Part shown: piece after piece, positions 22,899-34,432 of the stretch
How the letters are laid out: every line of letters starts with the position of its first letter
Numbering within the stretch: position 1 is the stretch's first letter
Source of the DNA: Siphonodentalium dalli
Taxonomy: Eukaryota; Mollusca; Scaphopoda; Gadilida; Siphonodentaliidae
Assembly (NCBI GenBank): GCA_032622095.1
Contig: CP136069.1
Location: 70,081,319 to 70,145,318, forward strand
DNA: 64,000 nucleotides
Reading direction: 5' to 3'
The notes under the pieces: generated by a model
What the model was told of the DNA's origin: nothing
What the model saw: the letters and a program-made list of their open reading frames with translations, nothing else
Database searches by the model: none
Position numbers and translations under genes: made by a program

Positions 22899-24230
22899 TC
22901 TATACTATATATTTTGAGACTTCGTATATATGTGTGTATGTGTGTGTGTGTGTACTTCATAGAATCCAAAACGCGTGTACAGATTGAGCTGAAACTTCCT
23001 ATGTAAGTGTCAAATCCCACCGACACGACCGTGGTCGCGGTTTAGAAAAGCTCAGAGCACCCGTTCTCCAATCTCAAATCACCGCAAAGGCACGGCGTGG
23101 GTTAATCAAGTGATTATTTAATGAGCGTTTGTTTTTGACGCATCTCTATAAAGAGCGTCTGATTGCCATTCAACGTTATTTGCATCTGCAGAGAGATATA
23201 CGGAACATACATTAAATTTAAAAAACATTTGTTTCTGACCAACCCTGCGAGCACGGATGGCGCGCTTTGTTTTTACAGTATATAGTTATATACCGAAATC
23301 ATCCCAGATAATCACGAATATAGCATCAGATTTCTCCCCAGATATATCGTTATAAAGCTACTGGAATCTGCCAATCTACGGGAAATTCCAGGGAATGCCG
23401 ATTGAGCTCAAACTTGCTACCCACGGGAAGTGCCATATATATGAGTGTGTCCTTTATAGACTCGAACCGATTGAGCTCAAACTTGCTAAATAAGAAAATA
23501 GCCCCCAAGCCGTAAATATCAACAACAACGATATTGCTACCTACGGGGAGCAACGTTATTAGCATCTGCAGAATTAAGCAGAGAGAAAGTGCTTTCCTAT
23601 TTTTAGAACGCAACACATGTTTACGTCGCGTTGGTGATTGAGGTTCACAACGGGGTTAATTGACTGTCCGCTCTTTGCGACGATGAGGTTCACGGCGGGG
23701 ACTATTGACCAACACTCACAATTTCGTCTTTTGCATCAGATACCAACACCTCGACCGATCGGGACGAAACTTGGTACGTGAGTGTAGTTTGACCAGGTGG
23801 TCGTCGCTGTCGTATTGGCGAGCCTGTGCGACGCCCGTGTAGCGCACGCGCAGACGAGATATCGGAAACGGGTGGAGCTATCGACTTGAAATTTGGTATG
23901 TGAATGTATCTTGCGCCGGGTACAAATTTTATCGGGTCGCCGAGCCCGTGCGACACCCGTGCAGCGCATGCACAGACGAGATCTCGGAAACGGGTGGAGC
24001 TATCGACTTGAAATTTGCTATGTGAATGTATCTTGCGCCGGGTACAAATTTTATCTGGTCGCCGAGTCCGTGCGACGCCAGCTTCGCGCATGCGCAGACC
24101 AGATCTCGGAAACGGGTGGAGCTACCGGGTACAAATTTTTCTTATTGAAACGCGTGGAGCTAAAAATAAAAAAATAAAAATAAAAATGTCATGTTTCGGA
24201 CAAGCCGCCGGTGGCGGGCTAACCTGCTAG
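22899..24230 (+). mobile_element. Helitron array unit 3, type A
   Basis: 1332 bp, apparently identical to units 1 and 2, and starting directly after the CTAG of unit 2 with no intervening base. Ends CTAG at 24227-24230. Confidence 0.8.
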
Positions 24231-25568
24231 TCTATCTATACTATATATTTTGAGACTTCGTATATATGTGTGTATGTGTGTGTGTGTGTACTTCATAGAA
24301 TCCAAAACGCGTGTACAGATTGAGCTCAAACTTCCTATGTAAGTGTCAAATACCACCGACACGACCGTGGTCGCGGTTTAGATAAGCTCAGAGCACCCGT
24401 TCTCCAATCTCAAATCACCGCAAAGGCACGGCGTGGGTTAATCAAGTGATTATTTAATGAGCGTTTGTTTTTGACGCATCTCTATAAAGAGCGTCTGATT
24501 GTCATTCAACGTTATTTGCATCTGCAGAGAGATATACGGAACATACATTAAATTTAAAAAACATTTGTTTCTGACCAACCCTGCGAGCACGGATGGCGCG
24601 CTTTGTTTTTACAGTATATAGTTATATACCGAAATCATCCCAGATAATCACGAATATAGCATCAGATTTCTCCCCAGATATATCGTTATAAAGCTACTGG
24701 AATCTGCCAATCTACGGGAAATTCCAGGGAATGCCGATTGAGCTCAAACTTGCTACCCACGGGAAGTGCCATATATATGAGTGTGTCCTTTATAGACTCG
24801 AACCGATTGAGCTCAAACTTGCTAAATAAGAAAATAGCCCCCAAGCCGTAAATATCAACAACAACGATATTGCTACCTACGGGGAGCAACGTTATTAGCA
24901 TCTGCAGAATTAAGCAGAGAGAAAGTGCTTTCCTATTTTTAGAAGGCAACACATGTTTACGTCGCGTTGGTGATTGAGGTTCACAACGGGGTTAATTGAC
25001 TGTCCGCTCTTTGCGACGATGAGGTTCACGGCGGGGACTATTGACCAACACTCACAATTTCGTCTTTTGCATCAGATACCAACACCTCGACCGATCGGGA
25101 CGAAACTTGGTACGTGAGTGTAGTTTGACCAGGTGGTCGTCGCTGTCGTATTGGCGAGCCTGTGCGACGCCCGTGCAGCGCATGCGCAGACGAGATATCG
25201 GAAACGGGTGGAGCTATCGACTTGAAATTTGGTATGTGAATGTATCTTGCGCCGGGTACAAATTTTATCGGGTCGCCGAGCCCGTGCGACACCCGTGCAG
25301 CGCATGCGCAGACGAGATCTCGGAAACGGGTGGAGCTATCGACTTGAAATTTGCTATGTGAATGTATCTTGCGCCGGGTACAAATTTTATCTGGTCGCCG
25401 AGTCCATGCGACGCCAGCTTCGCGCATGCGCAGACCAGATCTCGGAAACGGGTGGAGCTACCGGGTACAAATTTTTCTTATTGAAACGCGTGGAGCTAAA
25501 AATAAAAAAAAAATATTTAAAATATGTCATGTTTCGGACAAGCCGCCGGTGGCGGGCTAACCTGCTAG
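24231..25568 (+). mobile_element. Helitron array unit 4, type A, a few substitutions
   Basis: The core 24235-25568 (1334 bp) is preceded by TCTA. It differs from units 1-3 at scattered positions (for example the NRF1-like sites at 25177 and 25301 are perfect here but mutated in units 1-3) and has a longer A-run near 25505. Ends CTAG at 25565-25568. Confidence 0.8.
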
Positions 25569-25589
25569 TACTATATATTTTGAGACTTC

Positions 25590-25628
<39 letters not shown>

Positions 25629-26685
25629 ATAGAATCCAAAACGCGTGTACAGATTGAGATCAAACTTCCTATGTAAGTGTCAAATCCCACCGACACGGCC
25701 GTGGTAGCGGTTTAGAGAAGCTCAGAGCACCCGTTCTCCAATCTCAAATCACCGCAAAGGCACGGCGGGGGTTAATCAAGTGATTATTTAATGAGCGTTT
25801 GTTTTTGACGCATCTCTATAAAGAGCGTCTGTTTCCCATTCAACGTTATTCGCATCTGCAGAGTTATACGGGAACGCAAACGTTATCGCTCGAAATTTAT
25901 TCCCTGCGAGCACGGATGGCGCGCTTTGATTTTACAGTATATACCTTCGGTATATACCGAGATCATCCCAGATAATCACGAATATAGCATCAGATTTCTC
26001 CCCAGATATACCGTTATAAAGCTACTGGAATCTGCCAATCTACGGGAAATTCCAAGGAATGCCGATTGAGCTCAAACTTGCTACCTACGGGAAGTGTCAT
26101 ATATATGAGTGTGTCCGTTATAGACTCTAACCGATTGAGCTCAAACTTGCTAAATAAGAAAATAGCCCCCAAGCCGTAAATATCAACAACAACGATATTA
26201 CTAAATACACGTTTTCGGCAATGTGAGAGTTTTCGGGGAACCGTGATGCCAACAACGACCCGAAGACAGATTTCCCGACGGGAAGCGTTTGTTTTAAATT
26301 CAATGCAATGTTATCGTAGAGAGATTTCACGAAACAAAGAATGCGTTGTCTGTCGTTCCTAGGAAGGGGGGATTTCTACGGGTAAATTTTTCCGCCAGAA
26401 ACAAAAAATTTAATTAAAACAATTAAAAATTTAATTTCAATTCAATGCAATGTTATCGTAGAGAGATTTCACGAAACAAAGAATGCGTTGTCTGTCGTTC
26501 CTAGGAAGGGGCGATTTCTACGGGTAAATTTTTCCGCCAGAAACAAAAAATTAAATTTAAAAAACATTAAATTCAAATTAAAAAATAAAAACAAAAATAA
26601 ATAAAAACAAAATAATTACAAAAATGTCATGTTTCTGAAACAAAGCCATGGGACGAATGCCGCCAGTGGCGGGCTAACCTGCTAG
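25569..26685 (+). mobile_element. Helitron array unit 5, type A, divergent
   Basis: Starts TACTATATATTTTG, without the leading TC. The first ~600 bp match the other type A units. From about 26200 the 122-bp repeats are absent and replaced by two ~115-bp direct repeats ('tcaatgcaatgttatcgtag' at about 26299 and 26440). Ends with a slightly altered hairpin (GCCGCCAGTGGCGGGC) and CTAG at 26682-26685. It carries a 'tataccttcggtata' internal hairpin near 25941. Confidence 0.75.
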
Positions 26686-27424
26686 TCTAGTATATATTTT
26701 GGAGGATCTGTCTGTCTGTGTGTCTGTTTGTGTGTGTGTTCGCGATGAACTCGAAAACGGGCGATCCGATTTCGATGAAACTTGGTATGTGGGGATATTT
26801 TCGGCCAGGAAGTGGCATAGGCCTATTAATTTGCCCGTGCGACGTGACCTTGACCTTGAAATCGGGTAATTTCAAAATCAAACGCCCGAATATCACGGGA
26901 TTTCGATGAAACTTGGTATGTGGGGTTACCTTCGGCCCGGGAGTGGCATAAACCTATTAATTTCCCCGTGCGACGTGACCTTGACCTTGAAATCGGGTCA
27001 TTTCAAGGTCAAACGCCTGAATATCACGGGATTTCGATGAAACTTGGTATGTGGCGGTACTTTCGTATGGGGAGTCTCATAAGCATATTCATTTGCCCGC
27101 GCGACGAGACCTTGAAATCTGGTCAATTCAAGGTCAAATCGCCAATTTTGATGGGATTTCGACGAAATTTGATACGTGGGGTTACTTTTGTCCACTGAGT
27201 GTTTTGGGCGGGTCGGGTCGTGACCCCGACCTGACATTGACCTTCAAAATGATCCATTCGAGGTCAAATCGGGTAAAACCGGAATGGATTTCGACGGGTA
27301 CTTTTGTCGGGTACTTTTGTCCGGGCAGTGTTTTGGACTGGTCAAATCGTGACCCCACTTGACCTTGACCTTCAAAATGGACAATTCAAGGTCAAAGCCC
27401 GGACGAAGTCGGGTCACCTTCTAG
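26686..27424 (+). mobile_element. Helitron array unit 6, type B-like with four internal repeats
   Basis: Starts TCTAGTATATATTTTGG and a CTGT microsatellite. 'tttcgatgaaacttggtatg' or a variant recurs at about 26769, 26901, 27033 and 27157 (period ~130). 'tgaccttgacctt' and 'tcaaggtcaaa' blocks alternate with it. Ends with the hairpin CCCGGACGAAGTCGGG, TCACCTT and CTAG (27421-27424). Confidence 0.75.
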
Positions 27425-27937
27425 TCTCATATATATTTTGAAGACCTCTGTCTGTATGTTTGTCTGTATGTTTGTCTGTATATTTGTCATTGATACAAAT
27501 CTACGATTCTCGGCCGATCGGGACGAAACTTGGTACGTGTGTGTAGTTTGACCAGGCGGTGGACGTTGTCGTATTGGCGAGCCCGTGCGGCGCCAGCTTC
27601 GCGCATGCGCAGACGAGATCTCGGAAACGGGTGGAGCTATCGACTTGAAATTTGGTATGTGAATGTATCTTGCCCCGGATACGAATTTTATCGGGTCGCC
27701 GAGCCCGTGCGACGCCAGCGTCGCGCATGCGCAGACGATATCTCGGAAACGGGTGGAGCTATCGACTTGAAATTTGGTATGTGAATGTATCTTGCCCCGG
27801 ATACGAATTTTATCGGGTCGCCGAGCCCGTGCGACGCCAGCTTCGCGCATGCGCAGACCAGATCTCGAAACGGGTGGAGCTATCGACTTGAAATTTGGTT
27901 TTTGAATAGCCCGGACAACGTCGGGCTCATCGGCTAG
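27425..27937 (+). mobile_element. Helitron array unit 7, type C
   Basis: Starts TCTCATATATATTTTGAAG with a CTGT/TTTGTC microsatellite, then about two and a half 122-bp repeats. Ends with the hairpin AGCCCGGACAACGTCGGGCT, CATCGG and CTAG (27934-27937). Perfect GCGCATGCGC sites lie at about 27601, 27723 and 27845. Confidence 0.8.
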
Positions 27938-28715
27938 TCTATCTATTATATATTTTGGAAGATCTGTCTGTGTGTGGTCTGTGTGTGTGTTCGCGATGAA
28001 CTCGAAAACGGCCGAGCCGATTTCGATGAAACTTCGTATGTTAGGTTACTATCGATCGGGAAGTGGCATAGGCCAATTAATTTTCAGATCCGAGGTCAAC
28101 TTTTCACGTGCCGAGGTCAAATCTGTTTTTACGCTGTGTTACGGGACTTTCATTTGAGTTCGGTGCTTACAAATCGATTCGAAACAGCGCGAATAATAAA
28201 ATGCCAGACATAATAATCTTTCGTGTTTCCTCTTTCCAACGATATATAATGCGTATGTATCCGTTTTAGTTATCTGCCTCAATTATCAAGAAGAAGTGGT
28301 ACTATCTTCCATCGGGATAAAAACAATGCGTAACTTCTACGACGTCGTTAGAGGTCATAACGTTAGATCACGTTAACGCTTAACCGGCCGATGCATTTGA
28401 CTGTTTCAGACGTCTTGGCGATATCTCGGGCACCGATGGTAATTTATCTTTACGTTGAAACTTGATAATTAATGAGCGTGTGTATATGAGGCGCGTTTAT
28501 ATTCTTGAGTGGAAATCAAATCGGGTTAAACTGGCGGATTTTTACGGACGAAATTTGATGCATAGGGTATCTCGGTATCCGTGGGCCGATTTCCCGGTAT
28601 CCGCTGGGCCGATTTTCACCATTTTTGGGGTGTTGGTGTTTGACCCCACCTGACCTTGACCTTCAAAATGGTAAATTCAAGGTCAAAGCCCGGACGAAGT
28701 CGGGTCACCTACTAG
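27938..28715 (+). mobile_element. Helitron array unit 8, type B
   Basis: Starts TCTATCTATTATATATTTTG; the body is shared with units 9-11 ('tttcgatgaaacttcgtatg', 'ggtcaaatctgtttttacgc', 'ccaacgatatataatgcgta'). Ends with 'tgaccttgacctt', 'tcaaggtcaaag', the hairpin CCCGGACGAAGTCGGG and CTAG (28712-28715). Confidence 0.8.
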
Positions 28716-29519
28716 TCTATTATATATTTTGGAAGATCTGTCTGTGTGTGTATCTATCTGTGTGTGTGTGTGTGTGTGTTCGCGATGAACTCGAAAACGG
28801 CCGACCCGATTTCGATGAAACTTCGTATGTGATGATACTATCGGTCGGGAAGTGGCATAGGCATATTAATTTTCAGATCCGAGGTCAACTTTTCACGTGC
28901 CGAGGTCAAATCTGTTTTTACGCTGTGTTACGGGACTTTCATTTGAGTTCGGTGCTTACAAATCGATTCGAAACAGCGCGAATAATAAAATGCCAGTCAT
29001 AATAATGACACTGTGAGAATCTTTCGTGTTTCCTCTTTCCAACGATATATAATGCGTATGTATCCGTTTTAGTTATCTGCCTCAATTATCAAGAAGAAGT
29101 GGTACTACCTTCCATCAGGATAAAAACAATGCGTAACTTCTATGACGTCGTTAGAGGTCATAACGTTAGATCACGTTAACGCTTAACCGGCCGATACATT
29201 TGACTGTTTCAGACGTCTTGGCGATATCTCGGGCACCGATGCTAATTTATCTTTACGTTGAAACTTGATAATTAATGAGCGTGTGTATATGAGGCGCGTT
29301 TATATACTTGAGTGGAAATCAAATCGGGTTAAACTGGCGGATTTTAACGGACGAAATTTGATGCATAGGGTATCTCGGTATCCGCTGGGCCGATTTCCCG
29401 GTATCCGCTGGGCCGATTTCCACCATTTTTGGGGTGTTGGTGTTTGACCCCACCTGACCTTGACCTTCAAAATGGTCAATTCAAGGTCAAAGCCCGGACG
29501 AAGTCGGGTCACCTTCTAG
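28716..29519 (+). mobile_element. Helitron array unit 9, type B
   Basis: 804 bp, about 95% like unit 8 by eye, with a longer GT microsatellite and an insertion 'aatgacactgtgag' absent from unit 8. Ends CTAG at 29516-29519. The segmental duplication begins inside it at about 29344. Confidence 0.8.
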
Positions 29520-30302
29520 CTATATATATTTGGAAGATCTGTCTGACTGTCTGTGTGTGTGTTCGCGATGAACGCGAAAACGGCCGACCCGATTTCGATG
29601 AAACTTCGTATGTGATGATACTATCGGTCGGGAAGTGGCATAGGCATATTAATTTTCAGATCCGAGGTCAACTTTTCACGTGCCGAGGTCAAATCTGTTT
29701 TTACGCTGTGTTACGGGACTTTCATTTGAGTTCGGTGCTTACAAATCGATTCGAAACAGCGCGAATAATAAAATGCCAGTCATAATAATGACACTGTGGG
29801 AATCGTTCGTGTTTCCTCTTTCCAACGATATATAATGCGTATGTATCCGTTTTAGTTATCTGCCTCAATTATCAAGAAGAAGTGGTACTATCTTCCATCA
29901 GGATAAAAACAATGCGTAACTTATATGACGTCGTTAGAGGTCATAACGTTAGATCACGTTAACGCTTAACCGGCCGATGCATTTGACTGTTTCATACGTC
30001 TTGGCGATATCTCGGGCAGCGATGGTAATTTATCTTTACGTTGAAACTTGATAATTAATGAGCGTGTGTATACGAGGCGCGTTTATATACTTGAGTGGAA
30101 ATCAAATCGAGTTAAACTGGCGGATTTTTACGGACGAAATTTGATGCATAGGGTATCTCGGTATCCGCTGGGCCGATTTCCCGGTATCCGCTGGGCCGAT
30201 TTCCACCATTTTTGGGGCGTTGGTGTTTGACCCCACCTGACCTTGACCTTCAAAATGGTCAATTCAAGGTCAAAGCCAGGACGAAGTCGGGTCACCTTCT
30301 AG
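29520..30302 (+). mobile_element. Helitron array unit 10, type B
   Basis: Starts CTATATATATTTGG, so the leading T of TC is absent. Otherwise the body is type B. Ends CTAG at 30299-30302. Duplicated at 33650-34432. Confidence 0.8.
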
Positions 30303-31094
30303 TCTATTATATATTTTGGAAGATCTGTCTGTCTGTCTGTCTGTGTGTGTGTGTTCGCGATGAACTCGAAAACGGCCGACCCGATTTCGATGAAACTTCG
30401 TATGTGAGGGTACAATCGGTCGGAAAGTAACATAGGCATATTAATTTTCAGATCCGATGTCAACTTTTCACGTGCCGAGGTCAAATCTGTTTTTACGCTG
30501 TGTTACGGGACTTTCATTTGAGTTCGGTGCTTACAAATCGATTCGAAACAGCGCGAATAATAAAATGTCAGTCATAATAATGACACTGTGAGAATCTTTC
30601 GTGTTTCCTCTTTCCAACAATATATAATGCGTATGTATCCGTTTTAGTTATCTGCCTCAATTATCAAGAAGAAGTGGTACTATCTTCCATCAGGATAAAA
30701 ACAATGCGTAACTTCTATGACGTCGTTAGAGGTCATAACGTTAGATCACGTTAACGCTTAACCGGCCGATGCATTTGACTGTTTCAGACGTCTTGGCGAT
30801 ATCTCGGGCACCGATGGTAATTTATCTTTACGTTGAAACTTGATAATTAATGAGCGTGTGTATATGAGGCGCGTTTATATACTTGAGTGGAAATCAAATC
30901 GGGTTAAACTGGCGGATTTTTACGAACGAAATTTGATGCATAGGGTATCTCGGTATCCGCTGGGCCGATTTCCCGGTATCCGCTGGGCCGATTTCCACCA
31001 TTTTTGGGGTGTTGGTGTTTGACCCCACCTGACCTTGACCTTCAAAATGGTCAATTCAAGGTCAAAGCCCGGACGAAGTCGGGTCACCTTCTAG
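30303..31094 (+). mobile_element. Helitron array unit 11, type B (last unit)
   Basis: Starts TCTATTATATATTTTGG with (CTGT)n. Ends CTAG at 31091-31094, followed by T. The sequence after it (TATACTATATAACTG...) is not Helitron and looks like the original right flank. Duplicated at 34433-35224. Confidence 0.8.
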
Positions 31095-31692
31095 TATACT
31101 ATATAACTGTCATTGCAGGTTTGGCTATAATGTGTTCTGATATGGTGGTTGGTGGCACCTTTTTTGGGAACAACAGTGAAGAAGTCATTAATTAGTAACT
31201 GGACTATTTATGTAAAAATTTAACACAATGTTGGCTTATTTGGCACTATAAATATTACCTCACAATATCTGTGCATACTGTAGAATAAAACACTTTTTAT
31301 TTCAAAATATTTTTTTTGCACAAAAAGGGTGGGTGGGTAGCAAAGGACTATAAATTTTTTTTGGGCCCTGTATGTGTAAATTTTCTCACGACCCCCCCCC
31401 CCAGTTGACAGCACAAATTTGTCTCCGTATTTTAAATACTTTCATGTGGATCGTTTATATCCTGCAATATATAATTTGTACCCAAGGGACGGATTATTAT
31501 ATTTTATTGGGTTTTAAAACTGCGAGGTGGGGAAATCTCGGTTTGTGTTTTTACTTTATGAATGTTCTGATTCCGATTACGGAATCGGAATAAGATTACC
31601 ACGAAATAACGATTACGGTCTGTTCGTTTATGGAACCATATTGGATGGAGTGTAATCTGTACTCAATCGGAATCAAAGTGCGTAAGTGTATT
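31095..31692. other. Flank of the Helitron array; T-run / GGGTGGGT / C-run repeat and a palindromic patch
   Basis: Holds the poly-T, GGGTGGGTGGG, T-run and C-run combination at 31306-31405 and 'attccgattacggaatcgga' (31569-31588), a small palindrome. No gene is supported; the open frames do not differ from background. Confidence 0.5.
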
Positions 31693-32760
31693 GAACACAC
31701 TATTCGACCCTTATTCCATTTAGTAAACCCATTCTGTAATAATAATATAATATGGACATTGTATAACAGTTGTACCAAAAGGTGACACTCCACATATGTG
31801 AATGGTCAGTATGGGTAAATGTCTTAGAATAGAGTACCAGTGTTTTGTGACACCATATGTGTGGCATGTTTATCGAGAGAATGTTAGTTACGAATTTGTG
31901 GATTTTTAGAGGATGTCTTTGAGTTTTGAAAAATATTGTTTCAGGTGACCTTGACCCCACCGGTATCAAGTAGTAGCGATATCTGCGAAACAGTGGCTCC
32001 ACACACCAGGGTGACTGTTTGGCACCCAAAATTTGTCATCTGCATGAACAGTAGTGAAATTCAAGTTTTTGTGTCTCACGATATGTAAACAAATCGCTTA
32101 TTTTGGCAATTTTTGCATCAAAATTTCATAAATCAGGCACACAATCAAGGGGCATAACTCTTGCTACCCCCATTATAATGGTAACTCTATATCAAAATTA
32201 TAAATCTAGTATGTGCTCAACCCAGGCATATATACATTTTATGTGTTGTGGGTTCACTTTTCAGTTATTTTTCAATGAATTGATGCCCCCCCTTATTTCT
32301 GCACTCATCCGTGCAGAAACTGTGGAGTGTCACTAAATGTATTATTGTTGCGCAAACGTGACCTTTGACACCCGGTTTGCCGTCTGTTTACATTCCTTAC
32401 GCTACGGTCGAGGAATGAAGAAGAATTTGTGTCTATGGCTGATATTGATATAGTTTGAAACGTTATTTCGGTAAATTTATGCATTAAATACACAAAATAG
32501 TCTTATTTATCTGGGACTATTTATTTACGCGGGCAAACAACGCATAGCTACGCGAAACGTCACCACAGGCCTTATATAGAAGCCGCTGTTACACCCACGT
32601 CCCATGTATTAATTTAAGTATATTTTATGGAGGTTTTGGATCAAGTAGCTAGTAAATAACATCTATAACTCGTCAAAGGCGAGGTCCAGACCTAATTTAC
32701 TTAACGGGTTTTTGTAAATTTCGCTATAAACTGGGGTCAAGTTGTAGACCCTTTATATAT
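31693..32760. repeat. ~1-kb dispersed repeat, copy in segment 1
   Basis: Blocks such as 'ttatttatctgggactattt', 'ccggtttgccgtctgtttac' and 'taatttactta' also occur, diverged, at 57950-58480, and almost unchanged at 39316-40390. It ends in half of the hairpin seen complete at 58327-58462. No coding function recognised. Confidence 0.7.
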
Positions 32761-32844
32761 AGGTAATATAAAGAGAATGTAAAACCTATTCGACCATCGA
32801 CAGCGTGATCACTGGTGACATTTCGTTATGGGATTCGGGTTTAA

Positions 32845-33088
32845 CCCTTTCTATACTAAATGGATTCTTCCAGTCAATTAAAAAGTGGACATAGGAATGG
32901 TATATTATTCATTTGGAGGGATGGTAAGGTGATGAAAGCAGACAGCGGGTACTTAAAAGTGCAGAAGGAGCCCTATTTATTAAGGGAAATGTTTAGATAA
33001 TAAGTTCAATAAACGACCTTTTGAACTTATTATCTGAACATTTCCTGTGGGATAACTACTCATCAATGTTGCTTTAGTATATAAAGGG
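32845..33088. mobile_element. TTAA-type MITE with CCCTTT ends
   Basis: Left border TTAA (32841-32844) then CCCTTTCTATACTAAA. The right end is the inverse with one mismatch (TTTAGTATATAAAGGG), then TTTAAA, so the right TTAA is displaced by one base. The interior has a 23-bp hairpin (32987-33043). CCCTTT termini and TTAA fit the piggyBac style. Confidence 0.7.
32987..33043. repeat. Hairpin with 23-bp arms and 11-nt loop
   Basis: The left arm AAATGTTTAGATAATAAG plus TTCAA (32987-33009) is inverted at 33021-33043 with one difference (T/C). The motif also occurs singly at 3753-3780, 3945-3972 and 42290-42340 in related MITE copies. Confidence 0.85.
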
Positions 33089-33649
33089 TTTAAAATGGTA
33101 TTAGTTACTATAAACGTATGCATGTAGATTGAAAAATTTATCACCTCAGCTGTAACTTAATTGGTAGTTTACGATTTGTTGTTTAGGCTACATTCCATGT
33201 GCAGAACAGGTCAGAACAGAAGGTAGTATACTTGTACAACTATTACAGTCATCACCGTGTTTACACACTATAGTGATGGTAACATTTCTGTGGGAAATGG
33301 CGGCATGTGGTGTATGGGGGTAGTGGTGGTGGTGGTGGTGGTGGTGGAGCGGGGGATGGTTAAAATGACCTCATCCCTGCATGGCATCGCATTAGTTTGA
33401 ACTTCCAGACCAAAAGTAGTTCTAATTTGTACTGATAGTTTAATATTCCAATCTGGATTTAATGTGAAAATTGTTAACGGACGAAATTTGATGCATAGGG
33501 TATCTCGGTATCCGCTGGGCCGATTTCCCGGTATCCGCTGGGCCGATTTCCACCATTTTTGGGGTGTTGGTGTTTGACCCCACCTGACCTTGACCTTCAA
33601 AATGGTCAATTCAAGGTCAAAGCCCGGACGAAGTCGGGTCACCTTCTAG

Positions 33650-34432
33650 CTATATATATTTGGAAGATCTGTCTGACTGTCTGTGTGTGTGTTCGCGATG
33701 AACGCGAAAACGGCCGACCCGATTTCGATGAAACTTCGTATGTGATGATACTATCGGTCGGGAAGTGGCATAGGCATATTAATTTTCAGATCCGAGGTCA
33801 ACTTTTCACGTGCCGAGGTCAAATCTGTTTTTACGCTGTGTTACGGGACTTTCATTTGAGTTCGGTGCTTACAAATCGATTCGAAACAGCGCGAATAATA
33901 AAATGCCAGTCATAATAATGACACTGTGGGAATCGTTCGTGTTTCCTCTTTCCAACGATATATAATGCGTATGTATCCGTTTTAGTTATCTGCCTCAATT
34001 ATCAAGAAGAAGTGGTACTATCTTCCATCAGGATAAAAACAATGCGTAACTTATATGACGTCGTTAGAGGTCATAACGTTAGATCACGTTAACGCTTAAC
34101 CGGCCGATGCATTTGACTGTTTCATACGTCTTGGCGATATCTCGGGCAGCGATGGTAATTTATCTTTACGTTGAAACTTGATAATTAATGAGCGTGTGTA
34201 TACGAGGCGCGTTTATATACTTGAGTGGAAATCAAATCGAGTTAAACTGGCGGATTTTTACGGACGAAATTTGATGCATAGGGTATCTCGGTATCCGCTG
34301 GGCCGATTTCCCGGTATCCGCTGGGCCGATTTCCACCATTTTTGGGGCGTTGGTGTTTGACCCCACCTGACCTTGACCTTCAAAATGGTCAATTCAAGGT
34401 CAAAGCCAGGACGAAGTCGGGTCACCTTCTAG
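33650..34432 (+). mobile_element. Helitron unit, type B (duplicate of unit 10)
   Basis: Equals 29520-30302 shifted by 4130. It is preceded by the truncated tail of a unit-9 copy (33476-33649). It arose by segmental duplication, not by independent transposition. Confidence 0.8.

Larger units (their letters stand above)
29344..33475. repeat. Segmental duplication, copy 1 (4130-bp period)
   Basis: Contains the end of Helitron unit 9, units 10-11, the flank 31095-31692 and block 31693-33475. The copy 2 equivalents lie at +4130 (left part) and +7624 (right part). The junction with copy 2 at 33474-33478 carries the 5-bp sequence TTAAC, shared by the copy 1 start and the copy 2 end. Confidence 0.85.
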
